From NCBI GenBank assembly GCA_002352425.1, contig DEIK01000069.1:1-10908 (forward strand): a DNA stretch of 10,908 nt, written 5' to 3'. The notes under the pieces are model-generated. The model worked only from the letters and a program-made list of their open reading frames with translations, did no database searches and had not been told where the DNA came from. Both the position numbers and the translations under genes were made by a program. This document shows, in pieces, positions 1 to 5,891 of this stretch (position 1 is its first letter; every line of letters begins with the position of its first letter). This DNA comes from Rhodobacteraceae bacterium UBA2776. GTDB lineage: Bacteria; Pseudomonadota; Alphaproteobacteria; Rhodobacterales; Rhodobacteraceae.

Positions 1-305
1 CTCGATTAAAGTCAGATAGATTGATATCGTAAAACTGAAATTATCGATATATCAGTAGCCCAGAAGACATCCGAGATTTAAGGCCACACTTACGGCCAAC
101 AGAGTGATCAAATCGGATACTACGGTGGCACCCTATTTCGCGATAAGTATACATGCCGATTGAGAATAGTTGAAAAAGAAAAAATTTGGAACTCTCAGCG
201 GTCTGCGCGGTATTACCCCTTTCAAACCATATTCTCGCCATGATGGCCAATTAACAATTATGCAGACCACAACGAGCTAACAAAAACGTAAGAAAGAGAA
301 TACAC
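1..305. other. AT-rich gene-free left margin
   Basis: No convincing coding region is visible here. The first 60 bases are very AT-rich (19 of 60 are G or C by hand count), far below the pyrD region. A 69-codon minus-strand reading frame (41-250) has no recognisable family or codon bias and is probably chance. A 6-bp inverted repeat (ATATCG at 24-29, CGATAT at 45-50) and A-runs near 173-187 are the only structures seen. The stretch probably holds the promoter of the pilin-like gene at 306, but no clear -35/-10 pair could be picked. The Shine-Dalgarno before 306 is weak and purine-rich (AGAAAGAG). Confidence 0.5.
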
Positions 306-494
306 ATGATACAGAGCGTAAAAAAATTCCTAGAGTGTGAAGATGGCGCAGTTACAGTTGACTGGGTGGTTCTGACTGCCGCCGTAGCTGGACTTGGCTT
401 AGCTGTCGTAGCGGTAATTATATCGCCTATGAGCGATCAATCCGAGTCGGTGAGCACCTACCTAGAATCGCAACCAATCGAAGACACGTTCTAG
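306..494 (+). CDS. Flp/type IVb pilin-like small protein
   Basis: A 62-residue peptide with the layout of a type IVb (Flp) prepilin: a short charged leader (residues 1-14, with KK and ending EDG), then a hydrophobic helix (about 21-41) and a short acidic tail (44-62). Flp prepilins are cut after a glycine that precedes A-x-x-x-E-Y. Here the matching stretch is G14 then AVTVDW, so the conserved Glu(+5)-Tyr(+6) pair is replaced by Asp-Trp. Cleavage would leave a 48-residue mature peptide. Peptides with the GAVTVDWVVLTAA pattern are, as I recall, common in Rhodobacterales and often annotated as hypothetical. The cpaB gene lies 167 bases downstream on the same strand, which supports a pilus role. 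Seen: leader, helix, motif. Inferred: pilin function. It could instead be a pseudopilin or a small membrane protein. Confidence 0.72.
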   Translation: MIQSVKKFLECEDGAVTVDWVVLTAAVAGLGLAVVAVIISPMSDQSESVSTYLESQPIEDTF

Positions 495-510
495 AAAAAG
501 CGAATTTGCG

Positions 511-539
511 AATGGTGTTGTATCCAAAATTGCACCATT
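511..539 (+). terminator. Possible hairpin after the pilin-like gene
   Basis: AATGGTG (511-517) is repeated inverted as CACCATT (533-539) with a 15-base loop, 16 bases after the pilin stop codon, and the next bases are TTCTTGG. The stem is only 7 bp and AT-rich, and the T-run is poor, so this may be a weak attenuator or an RNA-processing stem between pilin and cpaB rather than a full terminator. Such a stem would let the short pilin message accumulate above cpaB, but that is inference. Confidence 0.35.
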
Positions 540-553
540 TCTTGGAAAACTCG

Positions 554-601
554 TCTTTTGTCCACGCTTTTGCCGTAATTTCCTTGCATATAGACAAAAG
601 A
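554..601. repeat. 9-bp perfect inverted repeat upstream of cpaB
   Basis: TCTTTTGTC (554-562) and GACAAAAGA (593-601) are exact reverse complements separated by 30 bases. They flank a weak promoter-like stretch (TTGCAT at 584-589, with AT-rich TTTATA at 607-612) and end 60 bases before the cpaB start. They could be paired binding half-sites or the base of an RNA stem. No regulator is identified. Confidence 0.4.
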
Positions 602-661
602 AATTATTTATAGCCCGGTGGCATTTAAGCGTTTAGGGCGGAATAGAGGAAAGGATACATC

Positions 662-1540
662 ATGCGGATGGTTTTTGGTTTAGTCCTGATCCTTGGTCTT
701 GGTTTGGCTGGGTTCGCTGTATATATGGCTAAGGGCTACCTGAGCTCATATCAAGCTGAGGCACAAAGGCTTCAGGATATTGCAGACAGCATGGTGGAAA
801 CCGTCAGTGTTTTCGTTGTGAAGCGTCAGGTTAAATATGGCGAGCGTCTGACTAAAGAAGACGTTCAATTGATCCAGTGGCCCGTTAATTCGCTTCCCGA
901 AGGGATATATACCTTTCCGGCGACCGAGACTGCCGAAGGTACTCCGGGCGAGGATCTTTTTCCCAAAGATTCTGATAAACTGCGCTCCGTACTGCGGACG
1001 ATGGAGTTGAACGAACCTGTTTTGGCACTCAAGGTCACTGCCCCTGGCCGGGACGCAGGCATAACTTCACGCCTGAGTGCGGGAATGCGGGCCTTTGCTA
1101 TTAATGTTGACGTAAGCAGTGGTGTTTCTGGCTTTCTCCGCCCAGGTGACCAAGTAGATGTGTATTGGACAGGTCGCCCGCCAAATGCGCGGTCAAATTC
1201 AAACATCACCAAATTGATTCAAGTTGGTGTTCGCCTGATTGCAATTGACCAATCTGCGGATGATGACATCGGCAACGCAAATATTGCCCGTACAGTTACA
1301 GTCGAAGTAACACCCACCCAAGTCGCCAATTTGGCACAGGCACAGGGATCTGGACGTTTAACTCTTTCTCTTGTTGGATCTGGCGAAGTCTCAACCGCAA
1401 GCTCTATCGAGGTAAATCAAAACGATCTACTTGGCATCTCGGTCAGAGAAGTTATCGCAGAAGAAGAGAAGCGCATATGTACCCAAAGAGAGCGGCGCGG
1501 TGCAGAACTGATTATCACGGAGATTCCCTGCGGCGACTAG
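662..1540 (+). CDS. cpaB: Flp/Tad pilus assembly protein CpaB (RcpC)
   Basis: A 292-residue protein of the CpaB/RcpC family, a periplasmic, membrane-anchored part of the Tad machine that assembles Flp pili and is thought to act with the secretin CpaC (RcpA). One N-terminal membrane anchor is visible (about residues 4-24, rich in Leu/Gly/Val), followed by a SAF-like domain (about 47-127, with VVKRQVKYGERLTKEDV) and an RcpC-type domain (about 138-240) holding the family hallmark GFLRPGDQVDVYW at 157-169. The C-terminal tail has two cysteines (C273, C290) and ends in EIPC plus two residues, a tail I associate with Roseobacter CpaB. Length is normal and the frame intact. The start is supported by AAGGA at 651-655, six bases before ATG. 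Only the small pilin-like gene at 306 accompanies it; cpaC, cpaE, cpaF and tadBC do not follow, and the next gene faces the other way. Confidence 0.93.
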   Translation: MRMVFGLVLILGLGLAGFAVYMAKGYLSSYQAEAQRLQDIADSMVETVSVFVVKRQVKYGERLTKEDVQLIQWPVNSLPEGIYTFPATETAEGTPGEDLFPKDSDKLRSVLRTMELNEPVLALKVTAPGRDAGITSRLSAGMRAFAINVDVSSGVSGFLRPGDQVDVYWTGRPPNARSNSNITKLIQVGVRLIAIDQSADDDIGNANIARTVTVEVTPTQVANLAQAQGSGRLTLSLVGSGEVSTASSIEVNQNDLLGISVREVIAEEEKRICTQRERRGAELIITEIPCGD

Positions 1541-1574
1541 GTCAACGAACAAACAGTACAATCGGGCAATGAAG

Positions 1575-1601
1575 CGGGCGGTCTTTCAACGAGGCCGCCC
1601 G
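1575..1601 (+). terminator. Likely terminator hairpin after cpaB
   Basis: CGGGCGGTCT (1575-1584) pairs with AGGCCGCCCG (1592-1601), a 10-bp GC-rich stem with one T-G wobble and a 7-base loop, 34 bases after the cpaB stop. It is followed by AATTCAATTTAAT, which is T/A-rich but not a clean T-run. Its place at the end of cpaB suggests transcription stops here instead of continuing into further tad genes. Confidence 0.55.
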
Positions 1602-1629
1602 AATTCAATTTAATCCCTCAATTACTGTT

Positions 1630-1656
1630 TTCACCAACACCGTTGTATTTGGTGAA
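1630..1656. repeat. 8-bp inverted repeat between convergent genes
   Basis: TTCACCAA (1630-1637) and TTGGTGAA (1649-1656) are perfect reverse complements with an 11-base loop. A smaller competing stem (CAAC 1635-1638 with GTTG 1642-1645) lies inside. It sits between the convergent ends of cpaB and the acyl-CoA synthetase, about 80 bases beyond the synthetase stop. No T-run follows on either strand, so a terminator role is uncertain. Nothing else is recognisable between 1657 and 1737. Confidence 0.4.
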
Positions 1657-1737
1657 TGTCGGCTCCTACCGCATGGCGTCACGTGGAACGCATCTATCTC
1701 ATCGCGCTAATACTAGAGCGAAATGGCATAGAATATA

Positions 1738-3630
1738 CTATTCCACCCACTCCCAAGGTCGCGTAAATTCACCCAGCAGATGCTTGACGGCTTCCGCGTC
1801 CACTTTGCCAGTTTTGGTAATCTGTGCCACCAGTCCGCGTTTTTTGCTCTCGACAACTCTTGTTACAACTGCAGCATGGTCGGCTTTGCTTAACGCAGCA
1901 TTGTAAACACGTGTAATCGCCATTTTGCGCAATTCGGGTTTAAACACTTTTCCAACCGCAGTCTTCGGCAGCTCATCCATTATTTCCAGATATTTTGGGT
2001 TGGCTGCTCGCTCATGTACATGTTTCTTGGCGTAAGCCATCAGTTCTTCCACCGTGACTTCCGCCCCATCAACGAGCTCTACATAAACGCACGGCAATTC
2101 ACCGGCAAAGCTGTCCGGTTGGCCAATCGCACCTGCAAAAGCAACAGCTTCATGCCCGGCCAAGGCTTCTTCGATCTCAGCGGGATCAATATTGTGCCCC
2201 CCCCGAATAATCAGGTCTTTGGCCCGCCCAGTGATCCACAGATAGCCATCTGGATCAATCCGACCCAGATCGCCTGTTCGCAAATACTTTTCATCTGCAA
2301 ACAGCCCCACATTTTTTGGCGCCTCGGTGTAGGTGTTTCCGGGAATAACACCTGGATTGAAAACGCAAATCTCGCCGACTTCATCAACGGCACATTCATT
2401 CAGGATGGTGCCATCCTCCGCGCAATTCAAAATACGCACTTCTGTATGAGGAAACGGTAAGCCAACAGAGCCTACCTTCTTTTCTCCATCAATCGGGTTG
2501 ATAGAAACAAGGCATGTTGCTTCGGTCAACCCGTATCCTTCGACCAAGTTTACGCCTGTTGCTTTCTCAAACCGATTGTAAAGTTCGACCGGTAACGGGG
2601 CCGAGCCCGAAAACGCAATTTTAAGGCTGGACACATCAGCATCTACCGGCCGTTGCATCAATGCAGAGATTGCGGTGGGTACGGTGATCACAAATGTCAC
2701 TTTGTAACGCTCGATCAACTTCCAGAAATTATCAAACACTCCTTCGCCGCGATAGCCCTGCGGGGTTGGAAACACCAGATGCGCGCCCGATGCAACAACC
2801 GCCATCAACACAACATGCACCGCGAACACATGGAACAACGGCAATGGGCAAATCAGCGTGTCTTGTTCCGTGAACAACAGAGTGTTGCCTAGCCACCCGT
2901 TATAAACCATGCCGGAATATTTGTGTTGCGCTACCTTTGGCATGCCCGTGGTGCCGCCGGTATGAAAATAGGCCGCCACACGATCACCCTTGGAATCAGC
3001 AAAATCCAACGTAGTGTTCTGGCGGTTTATTTCCTTGGTGAAATTCACCACCCGAGCGCTATGCGTCACAGGGTTTTTCGGTCGGATCAATCCAGCAATC
3101 CAGCTTTTGGGCGGCGATAGATATCGCAACAAATCCACTTCGATTACAGTCTTCACATTGGGGGCCATTGAAACAGCCTCGGCCGCCTTCTGGGCAACAT
3201 CCGTTTTGGGGAAACTTTTCAGTGTTACCAATACTTTGGCGCCTGTTTCTTTTAAAATAGAGGCAATTTGTTCAGCGTCCAGAAGCGGATTGATGGGATT
3301 CACAATCCCTGCAATTGTCCCGCCCAACAAAGTAAAAACCGTTTCGTTCGCATTGGGTAACAGATAGGCAACGACATCATCTTCACCGATGCCCAAGCTG
3401 CGGAACATATTCGCGGTTTGAACAGCTTTTGTATGTAACGCCCGCCAGCTTAGCGTCTCGGCTTTGTCTTGTGGCCCCGATGTAATCTGGTAGCTCAGCG
3501 CATGGCGGTTGCCATGTTTCTTAGCCGCATGGCTCAAGAACTGGTACATAGTCTTGGATAAATCGCGATCTCCCCAAGGCATCTCGTTCTCGATGGACTG
3601 ACAATCGGCCAATGTAGCGAAACGTGTCAT
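1738..3630 (-). CDS. AMP-forming acyl-CoA synthetase
   Basis: A 630-residue member of the ANL (AMP-binding) superfamily, which activates a carboxylic acid with ATP to an acyl-adenylate and transfers it to CoA. Visible motifs in order: phosphate-binding loop HTGGTTGMPK (223-232), EGYGLTEAT (364-372), RTGDLG (451-456), hinge region GRAKDLIIRGG (468-478) and the C-terminal PKTAVGK with the likely catalytic Lys561. The C-terminal tail runs about 70 residues past this motif, making it longer than most fatty-acyl-CoA ligases (about 540-560) and like the 630-residue AMP-binding proteins of Proteobacteria. No signal peptide is seen; it should be cytoplasmic. The substrate cannot be read from sequence: medium/long fatty or aromatic acids are possible. 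A start nine codons further upstream (3657) is open, but the strong Shine-Dalgarno just before 3630 favours the start given. The ABC exporter gene ends 93 bases upstream on the same strand. Confidence 0.93.
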   Translation of the reverse strand: MTRFATLADCQSIENEMPWGDRDLSKTMYQFLSHAAKKHGNRHALSYQITSGPQDKAETLSWRALHTKAVQTANMFRSLGIGEDDVVAYLLPNANETVFTLLGGTIAGIVNPINPLLDAEQIASILKETGAKVLVTLKSFPKTDVAQKAAEAVSMAPNVKTVIEVDLLRYLSPPKSWIAGLIRPKNPVTHSARVVNFTKEINRQNTTLDFADSKGDRVAAYFHTGGTTGMPKVAQHKYSGMVYNGWLGNTLLFTEQDTLICPLPLFHVFAVHVVLMAVVASGAHLVFPTPQGYRGEGVFDNFWKLIERYKVTFVITVPTAISALMQRPVDADVSSLKIAFSGSAPLPVELYNRFEKATGVNLVEGYGLTEATCLVSINPIDGEKKVGSVGLPFPHTEVRILNCAEDGTILNECAVDEVGEICVFNPGVIPGNTYTEAPKNVGLFADEKYLRTGDLGRIDPDGYLWITGRAKDLIIRGGHNIDPAEIEEALAGHEAVAFAGAIGQPDSFAGELPCVYVELVDGAEVTVEELMAYAKKHVHERAANPKYLEIMDELPKTAVGKVFKPELRKMAITRVYNAALSKADHAAVVTRVVESKKRGLVAQITKTGKVDAEAVKHLLGEFTRPWEWVE

Positions 3631-3634
3631 ATTA

Positions 3635-3642
3635 TTCCTCCC
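3635..3642 (-). promoter_or_regulatory. Strong ribosome binding site deciding the synthetase start
   Basis: On the minus strand GGGAGGAA precedes the ATG at 3630, with GGAGG six bases from the start codon. The alternative upstream ATG at 3657 lacks a comparable site, so 3630 is preferred. Confidence 0.75.
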
Positions 3643-3674
3643 TGTCCGCTTTGTCACGGAACTTTCACTAAGGG

Positions 3675-3703
3675 AAAAATGCGCGCAATTGCATCAACAC
3701 GCA
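3675..3703 (-). terminator. Possible intrinsic terminator after the ABC exporter
   Basis: Read on the minus strand, TGCGTG (3703-3698) can pair with CGCGCA (3685-3680), a 6-bp stem with one T-G pair and a 12-base loop, followed directly by five T (3679-3675). It begins about 20 bases after the ABC exporter stop. The stem is short, so termination may be partial, leaving some read-through into the acyl-CoA synthetase gene. Confidence 0.4.
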
Positions 3704-3723
3704 AGGGCTATGCAGCGAAAAGA

Positions 3724-5517
3724 TTATTCCGCAGCGATTCCATCGGTGAATTGCAACTTGGCAAGGCGTGCGTAAAGCCCGCCATCAGCTACCAGTTTAT
3801 CATGGCTGCCTTCGGCAACAATCTGTCCTTCATCAAATACCAGAATACGGTCGGCCTTCTTCACCGTTGCCAGTCGATGTGCCACGATTAGCGTTGTGCG
3901 ATCCGCCGCCATCACCTCGACAGCCTGTTGCACAGCGCGTTCACTTTCAGCGTCAAGTGCAGATGTCGCTTCGTCCAACAAAAGGATCGGCGCGTCCCGC
4001 AAAATTGCGCGCGCAATCGCAATGCGTTGCTTTTGCCCACCCGAAAGCATTACCCCGCGTTCGCCAACGTAGGTATCATATCCGTCCGGCAAGTCGGACA
4101 GGAAACCATGTGCCGCCGCTGCCTGCGCGGCCTCTTCCACCTCGGCGTTCGTTGCATCGGGACGGCCAAACCGGATATTCTCGCGCGCTGTTGTTGCAAA
4201 TATAACCGGGTCTTGCGGCACCAATGATATGATGTTTCGAAACGCGGTTCGTTCCATCTTGCGCAGGTCGATCCCATCAATTTTGATGCTTCCACTCTTT
4301 GGATCGTAGAACCGCAACAGCAATTGGATAATCGTTGATTTACCTGCTCCTGATGGCCCCACCAGCGCTACCGTTTCTCCTGGATTAATGGAAAAATTCG
4401 CTGCTTTTAACGCCATGTGTTCAGGTCGCGCGGGGTAGGTAAAGCTCACTTCTTCAAAATCAATCGCGCCTTTCGCAGGTGTAGATGGTGCCACCGGCTG
4501 CACTGGGTCGTTCACGCTGTCGTCGGTCTGCAACAGCTCCACCAACCGTTCTGTAGCGCCTGCCGCCCGTTGTAATTCGCCCCAGATTTCTGACAGGGCA
4601 CCAACAGCGCCCGCAACCAAAATCGCATAAATCAGGAACTGCACCAGTTGGCCTGCGCTCATAATCTCAGATTGAACATCACGTGCACCAACCCACAGAA
4701 CGCCAACAACCCCTGAAAAAATAAGGAAAATCACGATCACGGTCATTACCGCACGGGTGCCGATACGTTTGCGCGCTGCGGTAAAGGCATTTTCTGTCAC
4801 TTCATCAAATGCCGCAGTCGTTGCTGGTTCCTGCGTGAATGCTTGTACGGTCTGGACCGAGTTCAGCGCTTCCGATGCCGATCCCGAGCTTGCGGCAATC
4901 CAGTCCTGGTTTTCCCGGCTCAACTTGCGCAGCCGCCGCCCCAAAACAATGATTGGCACGATAATTGCAGGTACAATTAACAATACAAGCCCGGTCAGCT
5001 TGGCGCTTGTATAAAGCATCAACACCATGCCGCCGAAAAACAGCAACACATTCCTCAATGCGACCGAAACAGATGAGCCGATCACAGACTGGATCACCGT
5101 GGTATCTGTCGTTATCCTCGACAGGATTTCCCCGGTCATGATCCGCTCGTAAAAAGCAGGGCTCAACCCGATTACCCGGTCAAACACAGCTTTGCGAATA
5201 TCTGCAACCACACGCTCCCCAAGCCGCGTCACCAGATAATATCGCAGCCCTGTTCCCAAGGCCAAAGCGGCCGCAATTCCAAGTGCTGCACCAAAATACT
5301 GGTCCAAAAGATGCGCATTATTCTCGCCAAATCCGTCAACGACTCGGCGCACTGCCAATGGTAAAATCAATGAAATAGTCGCGGTTAGGATCAGCGCAAG
5401 CCCTGAAAGAACAACCATTTTCTTGTAGGGTCGTAAAAACGGAATAAGCCCAGACAACGCACCCACTTTTTTCGCTTTTTCGCGGTCTTCCATCTCGGGC
5501 GTATTATTTTGCGCCAT
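3724..5517 (-). CDS. ABC exporter, fused membrane and ATPase domains (MsbA/LmrA type)
   Basis: A 597-residue half-transporter expected to work as a homodimer in the inner membrane, pumping a hydrophobic or lipid-like substrate outward. The N-terminal membrane domain (about residues 25-320) has roughly six hydrophobic spans, clearest near 35-55, 75-95, 155-172, 175-193, 255-278 and 290-308. The C-terminal ATPase domain (about 352-590) is complete: Walker A GPSGAGKST (387-395), Q-loop Q435, signature LSGGQ (491-495), Walker B ILLLDEA (511-517) and switch H547. The membrane/ATPase order matches bacterial MsbA, LmrA and BmrA exporters, and the length is typical. Substrate is unknown: lipid A core, phospholipids or drugs are all possible. 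The start at 5517 follows GGGATGGG on the minus strand, a moderate ribosome site. tRNA-Gly lies 105 bases upstream on the same strand. Confidence 0.92.
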   Translation of the reverse strand: MAQNNTPEMEDREKAKKVGALSGLIPFLRPYKKMVVLSGLALILTATISLILPLAVRRVVDGFGENNAHLLDQYFGAALGIAAALALGTGLRYYLVTRLGERVVADIRKAVFDRVIGLSPAFYERIMTGEILSRITTDTTVIQSVIGSSVSVALRNVLLFFGGMVLMLYTSAKLTGLVLLIVPAIIVPIIVLGRRLRKLSRENQDWIAASSGSASEALNSVQTVQAFTQEPATTAAFDEVTENAFTAARKRIGTRAVMTVIVIFLIFSGVVGVLWVGARDVQSEIMSAGQLVQFLIYAILVAGAVGALSEIWGELQRAAGATERLVELLQTDDSVNDPVQPVAPSTPAKGAIDFEEVSFTYPARPEHMALKAANFSINPGETVALVGPSGAGKSTIIQLLLRFYDPKSGSIKIDGIDLRKMERTAFRNIISLVPQDPVIFATTARENIRFGRPDATNAEVEEAAQAAAAHGFLSDLPDGYDTYVGERGVMLSGGQKQRIAIARAILRDAPILLLDEATSALDAESERAVQQAVEVMAADRTTLIVAHRLATVKKADRILVFDEGQIVAEGSHDKLVADGGLYARLAKLQFTDGIAAE

Positions 5518-5561
5518 ATCAACCCATCCCTATTCGCATTTGTCGCTTGCGTCATACTGCT

Positions 5562-5576
5562 TTGAATGCCGTTCAA
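5562..5576. promoter_or_regulatory. Candidate palindromic operator upstream of the ABC exporter
   Basis: TTGAA (5562-5566), five bases, then TTCAA (5572-5576) form a perfect short palindrome. It is nested in a second inverted repeat, CGCTTG (5544-5549) with CAAGCG (5577-5582). It lies about 45 bases upstream of the exporter start and covers a -35-like TTGAAC on the minus strand, a typical place for a dimeric repressor. Spacing to a good -10 could not be established. Confidence 0.3.
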
Positions 5577-5622
5577 CAAGCGGTGGATGGTCACACGGGG
5601 GACAAATCGGATCGAAAGATTT

Positions 5623-5696
5623 TGGAGCGGGTAGCGGGAATCGAACCCGCACCTTAAGTTTGGAAAACTCGTATGATACCATTTCACCATACCCGC
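5623..5696 (-). tRNA. tRNA-Gly (anticodon UCC)
   Basis: A 74-base cloverleaf with encoded CCA. On the minus strand the acceptor stem GCGGGTA pairs with TACCCGC, the D-stem GTGA pairs with TCAT around loop AATGGTA, and the T-arm GCGGG-TTCGATT-CCCGC is canonical. The anticodon loop TTTCCAA carries UCC (bases 5664-5662), reading GGA/GGG glycine codons. The variable loop has four bases. The anticodon stem (CGAGT with ACTTA) is weak: the first pair is a C-A mismatch and the second a G-U wobble. A Trp (CCA) reading was rejected because the stem would not pair. It is the first gene of the minus-strand stretch leading to the ABC exporter. Confidence 0.95.
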
Positions 5697-5710
5697 CCGA
5701 AAGTTTGGAA

Positions 5711-5739
5711 TTCATATTTCAATGGTCGAGGATGGTCAA
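5711..5739 (-). promoter_or_regulatory. Sigma-70-type promoter of tRNA-Gly
   Basis: On the minus strand TTGACC (5739-5734) and TATGAA (5716-5711) are separated by 17 bases and end 14 bases before the mature tRNA 5' end, placing the transcript start near 5704. This is the best housekeeping-type promoter seen in the window. Read-through could also transcribe the downstream ABC exporter. Confidence 0.6.
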
Positions 5740-5841
5740 GCATCTGCCAGACAATATAGCTGCATTTTATGCACCTATATTAATAATCCGGTTGTGCTTC
5801 CGATTGTGCCACTGTGACTTCGTTTTGTTATGCCCAAATTA

Positions 5842-5873
5842 AAGAGGCGCGCCTGTAGTGCAGCGCGCCTCTT
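5842..5873 (-). terminator. Intrinsic terminator of the 5'-nucleotidase gene
   Basis: AAGAGGCGCGC (5842-5852) and GCGCGCCTCTT (5863-5873) form a perfect 11-bp GC-rich stem with a 10-base loop, starting 18 bases after the nucleotidase stop. Read on the minus strand the stem runs into CTCTTTAATTT, a reasonable T-rich tail. The rest of the gap (5740-5841) shows nothing recognisable. Confidence 0.85.
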
Positions 5874-5891
5874 CCAATCTTCAATACGCGC

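Noticed and set aside
23..51. 6-bp inverted repeat near the left end as a regulatory site
   Set aside because: Short arms in very AT-rich DNA are expected by chance, and it lies over 250 bases from the nearest gene start.
41..250. 69-codon minus-strand reading frame in the left margin
   Set aside because: No recognisable family, odd residue mix, AT-rich surroundings and no convincing ribosome site; likely chance.
1541..1737. Remnant of cpaC or another tad gene after cpaB
   Set aside because: No frame in this gap shows secretin or ATPase motifs; it contains only inverted repeats.
3679..3891. Short plus-strand frame over the end of the ABC exporter
   Set aside because: Nearly all of it lies inside the exporter gene on the other strand and it has no recognisable content.
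5623..5696. tRNA-Trp reading of the tRNA (anticodon CCA)
   Set aside because: Shifting the loop by one base breaks the anticodon stem; the acceptor and T-arm fit tRNA-Gly(UCC).
5623..5891. tRNA-associated integration site or genomic island boundary
   Set aside because: No integrase, no direct repeat of the tRNA 3' end and no foreign genes are visible beside the tRNA.
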